DNA of 64,000 bases from Knufia peltigerae (taxonomy: Eukaryota > Ascomycota > Eurotiomycetes > Chaetothyriales > Trichomeriaceae), in contig JAPDRN010000171.1 of assembly GCA_030247855.1 (NCBI GenBank), positions 1 through 64,000 on the forward strand, read 5' to 3'. Within the stretch, counting starts at the first letter, position 1; every line of letters begins with the position of its first letter. This document shows, one piece after another, positions 53,521 to 63,928 of the stretch. The translations under genes were made by a program, and so were the position numbers. The notes under the pieces are model-generated. The model was not told the DNA's origin. It saw nothing but the letters and a program-made list of their open reading frames with translations, and did no database searches.

Positions 53521-56351
53521 CAAGCGAACCTCATCTGTCACAGGATAGCAGCAAGCTATCCCCCATTCGAGGAGGCAGGTAACCTAACAACCTCTTTCAG
53601 AGAGATAAACATAGACTCCAGAACAATGTAGAGACCGTCATCAGTCATCAGAGCATCCTAAGTAACAACGATATTACAGTGTTAAAGGCCTCAAAACACG
53701 TAAAGCGCCTTCTCAACTCCTTTTTTTTATAATTTCCTCACATGAACGAGCTCAATTAAAGACTCCCTCCGAACCGCAACTTCGACAGACCCAGCAAGTT
53801 CGCAATCATAAATCTTCTCGTACCGCTCCCACTGTGAAGCTCATATTGTCCTAAGACGCGATGTCATCATCAGAGATCTATCAAACCCCGACTTCGCCTT
53901 ATCGGTTTCCAGCTCCGCGTCCCGTACGCTCTACTCTGCTAAGCGAGCTCTCTTCTGAGGGCGCACGTTCGTCTCGATAGTCCCCATGGGACTTCGTTGG
54001 CGTCGCGATACAGCACTTTTCCCGGAAGGCGGTAAAGATTTAGCTGCCGCCTTCAAAGCGTGCATATCTATTTACGTGCAACGATTCCCCAGGGCACCCA
54101 TTTTAACTCCGTGAATAAAATCGACGAGGGCAAAGAGCCAAAGAGTTAAGAAAAAGAGAATGCAGCGTTTCAACAGAGGAGCAAAGATGCGTGACAGCTC
54201 CTTCACAGCCTTCGTTCCTTCACGTTATTCCCGAGGCCTCGCGGAGCCCGGATACCGCTTGCCCTGTAAGACGGCGACACACGCAGATCGACTTGCTCTT
54301 GTTCTCGCCGGACCTTTCGAAGGTCGGACACAATTTCGATGCCTCTGATCCTTATGGTTACGGCCTCTGTCCGTTTGAGCCTCATCCTAAACCGTGGCAC
54401 TTTCGACAGTGAAAGATGTGTCCAAAAGATCTGTTCGGAGCCGCACATAGTGTGGGTAGTAACGGTGTGATACGATATGGTGTCCTCAAATTGCACGTTC
54501 TGTGGGGCGATGTGTTTTTCTTTGTGTGACAGACCATCTCTTTCGATTTAAACTATGTCAATTTCACCGTCCCTAGCTCTTCGTAGTGCTCTCGGATCTT
54601 AACCGAAGCATTGGCGAGTCTCTTAAGAAACGCAGCTAAACTATGATTATAGAGGAAAGTAGACTCACGTGAACGTACAGACAAGCTCGGTCTGGTGGTA
54701 CAAAAGACTAAGGACAAGGCAGCAGAGCGTCACCTCATAAGGATCGATTTGTTATCGCTGGGTTTGTCCTTGACAGCTCAGAGGGCGCATAAGCATGCTA
54801 CGTAATCTCGTCCATGCAGATGGATCAAAGATCATGGCTGAGGAATTGAGATTTCTCGGCGCTGGCGAAGACACGCTGAGGCAGTGTAGTTTTAGCATCC
54901 GCGCACCTTAAGGGTCTTTTTCCGACACGTCTGAACGACCTCGAGTCTTCACAGACCCTAGCCGCCGGCCATGTCCTCATCAACACTGGACGAGGGTAGT
55001 TCTGCTCTCTGCCTCAATTCTGGAGGCAGATCCGAGAAGCCATCGCGGGCGTCTGACATCACATCCTCTTCAAGAGCCGATTGCTCCAGGTTTCTAAGCA
55101 CGATTCCAAGTTCCAACTAGAGCGTCGCCACTTCGAAACCAATAGTCTGGCAGCTCAGCGCGTGCATAATAAGACTTTCGCGCGGTGGACACCACGATTT
55201 AGGTGGTAGTGTCCGTCGGCTACGCGCACTACCTCACCCCATGTATGTTAACCCTCCATGTTATGAGGTATTTCTGCGATTAGACTCTACCGACAGACGA
55301 ACCGGGTGGCCTGTTCTCGAGGAGGGCGAGAATGAGCCATTGCTGTCACCATAACCGTCACGGCCACAAACACCAGCAGCTGAAAGAACAACCCGCGCGA
55401 AAGGTCATGCGATTTTTCGTCGTCCCTTCCTTTAGCTTCATAAACTTCACTTCTGATTTCTTCGCGATGAAGGTCTCATGTATCATATCGTGAGCTTTAA
55501 CGCGTTCCGCAACATCGGCATGAGGCTCTAGAACAAGATTCTAGCCTGACGTAGTAGATAGAGGTAGGCATTTAGCGCAGACTGGGTCACACACCGCCAG
55601 ACCAAGGATTCGAGTAGAGAAATATCATGAGACTCCAAAACAAACATATGAGGTGTAAGTAGGGGCGGATGTGTAGTGATCTCTAGACGATGGCACGGTC
55701 TATTTAATGGTAAAGTTGATAGCATGGTCGATCCTATCACGCTGCTTTCGCGCAGCTCTGTGTCATGATTAAATAGCTTAGGACGCCGGATCCCAGGTGC
55801 AGCCTCACAGCACGCAGACCAATCAGGGACATGGGGTCGCACCATTGCAGCCTCAGTGGCCATGTTAAGGGTGATCGCTCACGCGGCTCGCGCGAACCGG
55901 GGGTGAGCAAGGGCGGCATCACCCTGTTTCCTGATCGGGCGGGAGCAGCGAGCAGTTCGACCACACCTTGGCAGCCCAAGCAATGGTTAAACTGCTCCGA
56001 GCTCTCGGCGCGCGCTCACGCAGACAGTGCCGCTTTGAAGACGACCTGCTCGCGACTCTCTCTCTTCTCATTTTCTTCTCACCCTCCCACTCACGCTCTC
56101 ACGCACCCTCGCAGCGACGGTCTAATTTCTACTGCAGTCCCTGGTACGCCCCGTCCCAAGATGGGTTCCATAATTAGTGACAACCAGGGGGATTCCATTT
56201 TTAGATCCCCACGAAGGGGTCTTAACTTTTAGACCTAAAAGTCTACTACTCCCCTCCTCTCTTATTAACTCACTAACCCTAGGTATAAAATAGTGTCCCT
56301 CTCATCTCTAAGTATCCAGGCGACAATTCTCTCTTTTAAATCCTATAGCCT
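53521..56351. other. Gene-free region, 2.8 kb
   Basis: No gene is supported on either strand. There are AT-rich and pyrimidine-rich stretches and a CT-rich tract around 56.04-56.12 kb. Two small hairpins lie at 56203-56242 and a TATAAAA at about 56284. The mix looks like old repetitive or transposon-derived DNA, but I find no terminal repeats, target duplication or transposase/reverse-transcriptase fragment. Confidence 0.5.
56203..56242. repeat. Two adjacent small inverted repeats
   Basis: AGATCCCC-acga-AGGGGTCT is followed after a few bases by ACTTTTAG-acc-TAAAAGT. Both can form short hairpins. They lie in the gene-free region just before a TATA-like element. Function unknown. Confidence 0.4.
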
Positions 56352-56690
56352 CTAGTGACTATCCCTTCCCGCCCTGTTCACTATTACTATACAGGGTGTG
56401 CGAGGATGAGTTGCCGGAACGTGCACTTCATCAGGAGCACTTACGAGATCCGGCTCTTGATTAGAGTCGAATTGCACATAATATTCAAGGGCACGCAGCG
56501 TTCTTGCACGATACTCAGGCTCAATTTCGCCAAAGTCATCGGTTTCACGCTGCAGATATGCCTCCGTCCGTAGCCAGGCAGCAAGTTTTCGCGCGCTCAA
56601 CGGCGAGGGTTGCGCTGATTTTTCTGGTCGTCTCGGAGCGAGGACACCAAGCACGGTGTTGAGGAGTTCCTGGGAATCATCCTCATCCAT
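56352..56690 (-). CDS. Small hypothetical protein
   Basis: This is a 112-residue open frame with ATG at 56690 and an acidic start MDEDDSQELLNTVLGVL. It has a Pro-rich stretch RRPEKSAQPSPLSARK, a predicted helical part EPEYRARTLRALEYYV and a polar C-terminus. I recognise no family. The balanced amino-acid composition and its position, divergent from the PAQR gene by 437 bp, make it plausible, but it could be a chance frame. Confidence 0.35.
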   Translation of the reverse strand: MDEDDSQELLNTVLGVLAPRRPEKSAQPSPLSARKLAAWLRTEAYLQRETDDFGEIEPEYRARTLRALEYYVQFDSNQEPDLVSAPDEVHVPATHPRTPCIVIVNRAGRDSH

Positions 56691-57127
56691 GATGGCACGT
56701 TCAGAGGATTTCTTTTGCTGCGTAAGGCTGATTGTGCTGCGCAAAGACGGCAATCGCAGGCACCATGTCAATAATTGATTGATTGCATGTGTCTTGCTGC
56801 AGGAATGCACGAATGCAGACGAAAAGGTCAAGACACCGACCTACCACAGATAATCGGATCTGTTTTGATTTCAAGATTCAAAGAATGTTGAATTTCCCTC
56901 GCACGCATCATCGCCACCGCCTCTTCAAATTGTTCTTTTATTGCCTCGCTTCAAGATAAGTGAAAAGTTCAAAACCCAAGCCCTCCTCTGACTTTGTTGC
57001 GAGTTTCGCATGTGATTCGATATTGCATCGCAACTCCTACAACACTCATCCGTCCATCTATCTTTCTTCCTGCGATCCTGCGCCACGTCTCCGTCATCTA
57101 CAGCTCAAACGTCTCAGGAGAAGGATC
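56691..57127. promoter_or_regulatory. Upstream region of the PAQR gene
   Basis: This is the promoter and probable leader of the PAQR gene. The last 60 bases are CT-rich. No other gene is seen. Confidence 0.4.
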
Positions 57128-58275
57128 ATGTCGGGCGCAGAAGTCAAGAAGCGGCAAGTGCCGCAGGTCAACGGCAACATGAGCACTACCAATAATATCA
57201 CAAAGAAGTCAAAGAACAACGCAAAAACCAACGCAAACACCGTGACATGGCAGGAGATTTCTGAATGGCATCTTGACAACAAATATATCCTCAGTGGCTA
57301 CCGACGAGAGAAAGCAAACTATCTGGAGATCCTCACCAGCCTGACTTTTCTACACAACGAGACTTGCAATGTTTACACTCATCTGACTGGGGCTGTCCTC
57401 CTACCGCTCGTCGCTACTGTCTTCCTGCGTTACCTGGGCCAGCCTCAGTTTCACAATGTCGTGTCCATGGATTATGCCATGTTTGGCATCTACTTCTGGT
57501 GTGCCGAAATCTGTTTGATCTTAAGCACAATGTACCACTTGATGCTGCCTCATTCGCATCAAGCAGAACAATTCTGGCATGGGATGGATCTGCTTGGTAT
57601 TGTTGTTGTGACAGTCGGTACATTCACTTCTGGAATTTACTATGTCTTCTTCTGTGAACCGAGCTTGCAGAAATTGCACTGGGGTATTGTAAGTCTCTCT
57701 AAGCGAGAGACCATCGCGCCCTTCACATTACCTTTCTCTCCTAGGAGACCAGCAGACCAGCAGACCAGCAGACCGTGTCACTAACCACGATTTCCAGATT
57801 CTATCCACCGGCACTGTCACCGGTGTCCTCATCTCGAATCCCTCGCTCCGAACACCGCGTTGGCGAAAAGTCAAAGTGAGCGCATTCATTATTTTTGGCG
57901 CGTCGTCCTTCATACCCCTATTACATGGAGTAGAGCGATATGGACTTAACTACATGCTCGAGCACTCGGGCATGAAATGGTATCTACTCGAGCTTGTATT
58001 CTATGGCACCGGAGTTGGGCTATACGCGGTATGTCTACACGCCCCCTGCGTTGTCATCCACCCTTCTCCCTCAGCAGACTCACATCATTCTACAGTTTCG
58101 AATCCCCGAGCGGTTGGCACCAGGTACATTTGATATCTGGGGAAGTTCACACCAGATCTTTCATGTTGCCATCTTGTGCGCCATGTACACACACGTGACC
58201 GCTCTCCTGCAGGGTTTCACGACCTGCCATGCACTCGACGTGTGCCAGCTTCAGGGCGTTTCTCAAGCAAGTTGA
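57128..58275 (+). CDS. PAQR / adiponectin-receptor-like (hemolysin III family) membrane protein
   Basis: Spliced model: 57128-57688, 57798-58028, 58096-58275, giving 323 residues; introns are 109 and 67 bp. A Lys/Asn-rich cytosolic N-terminus of about 45 residues leads to the family start WHLDNKYILSGYRREKANYLEILTSL and HNETCNVYTHLTG, then seven membrane helices. The metal-site residues are His in STMYHLMLPHS (end of TM2) and the pair in GSSHQIFHVAIL (TM7). Yeast relatives (Izh proteins) affect zinc, iron and sterol homeostasis; animal relatives have ceramidase-like activity. The final RIPERLAPGTFDIWGSSHQIFH block is a strong family mark. The first intron contains a short repeated AGCAGACC unit. 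Confidence 0.9.
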
Positions 58276-58780
58276 AGCTATGCCGAAGGTTGGGTTACTA
58301 TGAGTTGCTGTGGAAAAGATGAAAGTAGAAAGCAATCAGCGATGAAGGCGAAATAGATCAAGCTCCGGGACCCATTAGGCTGCACGTAGCTATTGCTCAT
58401 GACCAAGGATTTAATTACACATACTCTTACCGGACTTAACAGCATATTCACCTTCCATCGTGCAGCTCAATATGGGCCAGCGCTGCCTACAACGAGCCAC
58501 TCACAAGGCGTAACGGCTCGTATATTTTCGTATCTCGGATCAACTATTCTTCCCTCTTTCCCTCCTTCCGGCCCGGGATTGGTTTGTTCCGCTTCGGCAA
58601 TTCCAATGTCCATAGCCCAACATCACCTCATTACAAATGTAACGAATAAAAATACTTTACTAAAGATGTAGATATAGATGGCGTTGTGGTATAAAAGCAA
58701 GGCGATAAACCTAAACACCACAAACTGCTTTTACAGAGTAAAGATCTACCTCAAAGCAAGGTCCCAACATCATCGTCACC
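58276..58780. promoter_or_regulatory. Intergenic with alpha/beta-hydrolase promoter
   Basis: No gene is seen. A TATA box at 58690-58697 lies about 90 bp before the hydrolase ATG. Confidence 0.5.
58690..58697 (+). promoter_or_regulatory. TATA box of the alpha/beta-hydrolase gene
   Basis: TATAAAAG lies 84 bp before the ATG at 58781. Confidence 0.5.
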
Positions 58781-59929
58781 ATGCCACCACAAAGTCCAGA
58801 AGATCTCGACACTCTTGCGGTCATTGACCCAGAGATTGACGCTGTATGAGTCCACATCATACTCTCTCTCTCTCTATATCTATATATATATATATGGTCG
58901 ATCATGAGCAACTGACACGCCAATGTATCTTTCTAGATCCTCAAATCGGGCAAATTCACCTTACCCAAACTCGACACATCATCAGTCGAAGCCGGGATCA
59001 AACAACTACGCAACCTGGAAACACTGTTCCCTCCACCACCACCGACCCCCGAAGTCGCAGAGTCCATCCACGAATTCACCGCGCGTGACGGCTTCCGACT
59101 CGTTTACCACGTCTTCCAACCCGCAACTTCTCCGACCCAAGGTGCCCGACGACCACTCCTGATCTACTGGCACGGCGGCGGTGGGTGCATGGGCAATCCG
59201 TACTCGGTCTGCACCGTCGCTCGAGACCTGGTGGTGGCGCACGACATGGTGGTCGTGAGTCCGCAGTACCGTTTGGCCCCCGAACACCCGTGGCCCACGG
59301 GGATGAACGACGCTTGGGACGCCTTTGTACACGTTTCCACCACGGCGTCTTCACTTACTCTCGGTGCCGACGTTTCCGCCGGCCTTCTCCTGGGTGGTGT
59401 CAGCCAGGGCACTCGCCTCGCCAGCCTCGTCGCCCTACAGGCCATAGGTGCCATCGCCGCGACCACCCCGCAACCGCAACTCCCCAGGGTGACCGGTCTG
59501 TACTTTGACGCCCCTTCTTTCATGACACCGGACAATGTACCCGAGGAGTACAGGTCACAATACCGTTCTCGACACGACGAGAGATGTCTCACGGCGCCCG
59601 TCCTCGACGCCGACACAAAGGCACTCTTCGACAGGGCTTTCCAGGCCGACCAGACGTCACCCCTGTACGTGGCGTTGAACACGATGCCTCTGTCCAAGCA
59701 CGCCGGGGTGGCCGACCGTGCGTACTTTTCCGTCTGTGGGATGGACATTCTGAGGGATGACGGGTTGATCTACGCGGATATACTGGAGAAGACGGGGGTC
59801 GAGACCCGCGTGACAATGTACCCTGGCACGCCACACGTATTTTGGTCCATCTTTCGAATGACGACTCAGGCCCAGAAATGGAAACAAGACAAGACAGATG
59901 GTGTAAAATGGTTACTCGGGAGAGAGTGA
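58781..59929 (+). CDS. Alpha/beta hydrolase, HSL/arylacetamide-deacetylase type
   Basis: Spliced model: 58781-58843 and 58937-59929, giving 351 residues. The oxyanion loop is WHGGGG (99-104), the nucleophile elbow is GGVSQG with Ser177, and the acid and base are expected at GMDILRDDG and GTPHVF near the C-terminus. YRLAPEHPWP is a typical HSL-family stretch. The elbow has Val-Ser-Gln rather than the commoner Asp-Ser-Ala. These enzymes hydrolyse small esters; some fungal members act in secondary metabolism. There is no signal peptide, so it is cytosolic. The 93-bp intron is almost entirely a CT then TA microsatellite (58862-58894). Confidence 0.87.
58862..58894 (+). repeat. CT/TA microsatellite inside an intron
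   Basis: A run of CT repeats passes into TATATA repeats, inside the only intron of the alpha/beta-hydrolase gene. Length changes here would alter the spacing of the splice signals. Confidence 0.7.
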
Positions 59930-59998
59930 GTGTATGTCCATGTGATTGAGCAATTCTGGACATTGGTATTGTGTAGAATGTACTTCCCCTACTCTTTC

Positions 59999-60027
59999 GA
60001 TGTATATATGTATATATATGTATATAC
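59999..60027. repeat. TGTATA-rich simple repeat
   Basis: A short array of GTATATATG units lies in the 100-bp spacer between two convergent stop codons. Confidence 0.6.
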
Positions 60028-60031
60028 CAAA

Positions 60032-60820
60032 CTACAACAAAAATGCCCCTCCGTCAGACCTGATCACGGTCCCCGTACAGTTCTTGTCCTTCATAGAGTA
60101 AAGGTAAGATTCGGCCACGTCCTCCACGTGCCCGACCTGACCCGTGGTCATTTTTTTGGCGTACTGTTGGAAGGCGGCGTCGCGGACCTTGGGGTCCTTG
60201 AAACTCCCGTCCCACAATTCGGTCCTGACCGCCCCCGGGCTGACGATGTTGACTCTGATCGGGGCCAGTTCCAGAGCAAACTGCCTGCACATGCCGTGCA
60301 AACCCGTCATGTAAGGTGTGATGGCCGACCAGTTCGGGTTCGGTTTCTCGCTCACCCCTCCGGTGGTCAAGGTGACGCTGCTGGCGACCCCGGGCACCAG
60401 GTGGTCTCGGGCGTACTTGGTCACCAAGAACGGGGCGAAAAACCGCACCATGCCGGCTTGTTTGAAAAAGGCGAAGTCGACCTGGTCGAGTGGTTTGATC
60501 CCGAGTGTATCGCCGGCCGTGAAAACGACGTGGTCGAGTTTGTTCGGGATGGCGGCGTAGAGACCTTTGACGTTGGATTCCAGGTTGGCCTCGTCGGACA
60601 GGTCGCACGGTATACCCGTGACGCGGGTGGTGGTGTCGATGTCGTCGGGGTAAGTCTCTCTGAGACGGGCAATGGTGGAATCGATTTTTGATTGACGGGA
60701 TGAAGAAATGTAGACGTTTGAGGCTCCGTGTTCGACGAGCCCCTTGACGACTCCGTAACCTATGCCGGATGTGCCTCCGATCACGAGGACGGACGTCCCT
60801 GACAGTTTGCGGGTGGCCAT
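60032..60820 (-). CDS. Short-chain dehydrogenase/reductase lacking the catalytic Lys
   Basis: This is a 262-residue single-exon protein. The NAD(P) loop is GGTSGIG (15-21), followed by CDLSDE (adenine pocket) and FTAG (101-103 TAG in place of NAG). At the active site Tyr170 lies in TPYMTGLHGM, so the position four after Tyr is Leu, not the Lys of YxxxK; Thr152-Thr153 stand where the Ser is expected. PIRVNIVSPGAVRTELW follows, and the C-terminus KNCTGTVIRSDGGAFLL is complete. This pattern (Tyr present, Lys absent) occurs in a fungal SDR subgroup, so the protein may act by a changed mechanism or only bind cofactor. It is 102 bp from the convergent alpha/beta-hydrolase gene. Confidence 0.87.
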   Translation of the reverse strand: MATRKLSGTSVLVIGGTSGIGYGVVKGLVEHGASNVYISSSRQSKIDSTIARLRETYPDDIDTTTRVTGIPCDLSDEANLESNVKGLYAAIPNKLDHVVFTAGDTLGIKPLDQVDFAFFKQAGMVRFFAPFLVTKYARDHLVPGVASSVTLTTGGVSEKPNPNWSAITPYMTGLHGMCRQFALELAPIRVNIVSPGAVRTELWDGSFKDPKVRDAAFQQYAKKMTTGQVGHVEDVAESYLYSMKDKNCTGTVIRSDGGAFLL

Positions 60821-61643
60821 GGTTGGGGGGGTTGGCAGTGGTACCTGGTAATCGAAAAGGGGGTATGAATGCCAGCTATAGGTACGTGAATATATGGGGT
60901 GGGCGAGTCAAAGTACGATAAGCAAAGTTGAGAGGAACGAGAAAAGACGTGATGATAAATCAAGGGGGGAGGGAGGGAGATTCTTGACATTTTTATATCT
61001 TTTGGCCTTGAAACCTGAAACCCTTCTCTGGTCCTCCTCATGTTACATCTTGGCTTTGGTTATTAATGTCTCTACTGCTCCAAAGTTAGCTTATACTCCG
61101 TACATGACTCCGTACCGCTCACATCGAATCACAGTCACTCAATCAATCATTTGCCCTCTCCCCTTGTCTACACAAGAGGAAATATCCGGACATAAACCAA
61201 ACTTCCCCACCAGATGTTTGAACTTAACTCCGTCTCGAACCGTCAGATCTCGACCAATGAGAACGAAACAACCCTTTTGGGAAGACCGTCGAGGTCATAC
61301 ATACATTCATACATACATTCATACAGCACACATCACACACGTTAAGAGACGAGTACTCGTATGGGTATGAGATTAAAGAAATCCCATCACCTTGACTGTG
61401 AATTAATAATTTAGTCTCCGACCGACCGGGCGAAATATATTCTCACTGTCATCATTACCACCCAAAGACCACATCTCTGTCTGAAGACATTCTTCTTTCT
61501 CGCCCCAGAATAGTTTCGGTAAAACATGCCCATTCATTCATTCACTATCCCAAGTAACTCCCTCAAGTTCTTCTACCTTGTCACTAAATCATATCCTCCA
61601 CATCCTCCCAAAGTCCATCTACCACAAACCCAAAAAAAAGGCG
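60821..61643. other. Intergenic
   Basis: No gene is seen. It holds the SDR promoter, one TACTCCGTA motif at 61094-61102 closely followed by ACTCCGTAC, a CATACATACATT tandem repeat near 61297-61326, and the 3' flank of the GH76 gene. Confidence 0.5.
61297..61326. repeat. 12-bp tandem repeat (CATACATACATT)
   Basis: About two and a half copies of a 12-base unit in intergenic DNA. A simple-sequence repeat with no known role. Confidence 0.7.
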
Positions 61644-62846
61644 TCACATGACAGCATGGATGGCAGCCATGACATCCAAAGCGGCCAGTTGACTATGACT
61701 GGTCACCACGTCCATCGGTCCCGCCCACCAAGGGCCATACTGACCGTGGCCGTTGGTGTCGCGATCCTGTAAACTCCAAAATTGGTGTTGGACGAATTCC
61801 ACAATCTCATCCTGCAACCCGACATCGATCCCGTCCCGCTTTAGTATCTTGTACAATTTCACCAGGTTCCGAAGCAAGATGGCTTTGAACCCGACGGCGT
61901 CGTCGTCCTGCCACGCCGACAACGGATCACCACCGAGACGAGGATAAGCGTCACGCTCAGTCAACGTTCCGTCTCGGTCAACCCAATTGGTCCTGTTCAT
62001 CGAGTACATGGCCATCAGACACGCTTGATCCAGGTACATTTGCATCACGGCCGACGAGGAGGAAGAACCAGCCGTGTCATTCTTACCAACCGCGTCATAT
62101 ATCGCAATCGACGCCGCAATCGCCTGTCCCGTATTATAAGTGTAATTCGCGTCAAACGTCTCTCCGGTTTGGATGTCGATGTGGTCCAGAACGAGAAAAT
62201 CGTCGGCGATGTACCGACAACGGTAGATCCAATCCATGCTCAGGATGGCGTATTCCAAGAGCAAGTTCCTCGCGTACGCATCTTCGGTTTGGGTCGACAG
62301 ACGTGCCGAGAGTTCCGAAAACAACCCCGTCGTGATGGAATTGACTTGGGTCTCGTTGCTCAGGTCCGTCCACAAGACCCCTCCCGCCATGTCGACGCTG
62401 TTGATGATGATCTGTCCCGGAGAAATCATGTACGGCACGACGTGACTCCAGATGGCCTCGACGACGGTCAAGTGTTGTACGTCTTGCGTGACCTCGTACA
62501 GCTCCAAGAGACCCATGGCCCACCACATGCTGTCGTCGTTGTAGTCGTTGATACAGTCCTCTGTCCCGTTTTGGACCTTGGAGACCAACTCGTCCAGCTG
62601 CCCGGTGTTTGTGGATCTGTGGGACCAGGCATCGTGAAGGGCGATCGCGGTGTATCCGTTTGCCGTTTGCCACCAGGTGATTCCCGCAATCTGACCGTCG
62701 TCCTGCTTCGAACCGAAAAAGACGTCGATGGCAGGTTGTGTGATGTTGAAAGGAAACGTCTGCAAGTACGAGAGAGCCATGGGAGGGAAATAGACAGGAA
62801 GAGATGTCGCACCCAGATTTTGGCACCAAAAAAAAAGACTCACCAT
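61644..62846 (-). CDS. GH76 endo-alpha-1,6-mannanase
   Basis: The conserved part runs from about 62760 to the stop at 61644. GH76 marks are ITWWQTANGYTAIALHD, CINDYNDDSMWWAMGLLELYEV with the catalytic Asp-Asp pair, and DMAGGVLWTD, AILSMDWIY and GQYGPWWAGP. These enzymes cut alpha-1,6-mannan backbones or act in cell-wall GPI-protein cross-linking (Dfg5/Dcw1 type). The N-terminus is unsure. The ATG at 62846 gives a plain open frame of 400 residues with a poor signal peptide. A gtgagt at that ATG and a cag before the ACGTTTCCT codons suggest an intron of about 90 bp, with a first exon farther right, possibly encoding the hydrophobic stretch PVCFVFSLVHAVCVYV. Confidence 0.85.
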   Translation of the reverse strand: MVSLFFWCQNLGATSLPVYFPPMALSYLQTFPFNITQPAIDVFFGSKQDDGQIAGITWWQTANGYTAIALHDAWSHRSTNTGQLDELVSKVQNGTEDCINDYNDDSMWWAMGLLELYEVTQDVQHLTVVEAIWSHVVPYMISPGQIIINSVDMAGGVLWTDLSNETQVNSITTGLFSELSARLSTQTEDAYARNLLLEYAILSMDWIYRCRYIADDFLVLDHIDIQTGETFDANYTYNTGQAIAASIAIYDAVGKNDTAGSSSSSAVMQMYLDQACLMAMYSMNRTNWVDRDGTLTERDAYPRLGGDPLSAWQDDDAVGFKAILLRNLVKLYKILKRDGIDVGLQDEIVEFVQHQFWSLQDRDTNGHGQYGPWWAGPMDVVTSHSQLAALDVMAAIHAVM

Positions 62847-63928
62847 CTTGTTTAGTCCAGTACAGTGTGGGCGGCCAGTTTTTATCAATGCCTCGACACA
62901 TAGACACACACAGCATGCACCAAGGAAAAAACAAAGCAAACGGGCGTCGTTGACATTGCGTACCTCATACGCTCGACTTGACGCCGAGGTGAGCCTTGCG
63001 TGTTACACTGCATGTCATTGGATGCGAGTTGTAGATTCACAACATCAAAGAAGAAAAAAAGTCGACCGACATTATCCGCTCGGAGTGACAAGAGGGAGTC
63101 GGGACAGAAAGGACGCTTGACGTTGGCACCTATGAGCGGTGCTGTGGTGTCTTTTGTTCACCCTGCAACAATCACTGGCAACACGTTGCAAGAGTGACAG
63201 GGCCGCGCATGCTGTAGGCCCGGTGGTTGTAGCAACCAACAAAACCTCGACGTCGACAGTAGGCCGTGAGAAACGACGGTGCCTGCAGCCATTATGGAGC
63301 AACATATGTCGAAGCCACGTACGTCTGTCCTCTTTTGCCATTTCCTCTTGGACGCTGAGACACTGAGGCCCCCAGGCTCAAGTCACGTCCATCGAATGAC
63401 GGGTGACAACGAAAACCCAACCGGCAACAGATTTGGGACGCAACGCACGACCCGTAATGTCCGTGATGGGTACCATGTCGTTGACTCGAAAGGAAGCGCA
63501 GACTTTGATCGACTCAAAAGAGGCGGAGTGATATCGATGATACAATTGATTGCAAGGAAAACTCGAGAAAGATCTTCCCTCGCCGCATCCTCGTCGCCGT
63601 CCCAAAAAGGTCTAGTGCCGGGAAGCCACTGAACATGTCCCGAAAAGGGTTTAGACTTGATCTTTGCCCCTTGGGTACTTTCAACTCAGATATGCAAACA
63701 ACGAAACAGAATCACAGTATCTCCAAACTCCGCGATAGTGTGGCCGATGTCTCCGTCGAACATGAATGGAGATGAGTAGAAAGAGGTAAGGTCTATATAT
63801 AAGAGGCAAGAAAGCTGGACTTGATGTCTTTGCAATCTTCACTCCCTCTCACATCTTCCCCAGTATCCAGTCAAAGAAGTATTTGTTCCAACACCATTTT
63901 ACCTCGTCCTTGAGCATTTCTTGTCACC
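62847..63928. promoter_or_regulatory. Intergenic, 1.1 kb, with TATA box at right
   Basis: The left 250 bp may contain a first exon of the GH76 gene. No other gene is supported. The right end holds the promoter of the last gene. Confidence 0.45.
63795..63804 (+). promoter_or_regulatory. TATA box of the last gene
   Basis: TATATATAAG lies about 125-135 bp before the ATG at 63929, followed by a CT-rich leader. Confidence 0.5.

Noticed and set aside
55760..56395. Possible solo LTR (TGT...ACA with TATA element)
   Set aside because: No target-site duplication, no second copy in the window and no primer-binding site; the ends were picked by eye.
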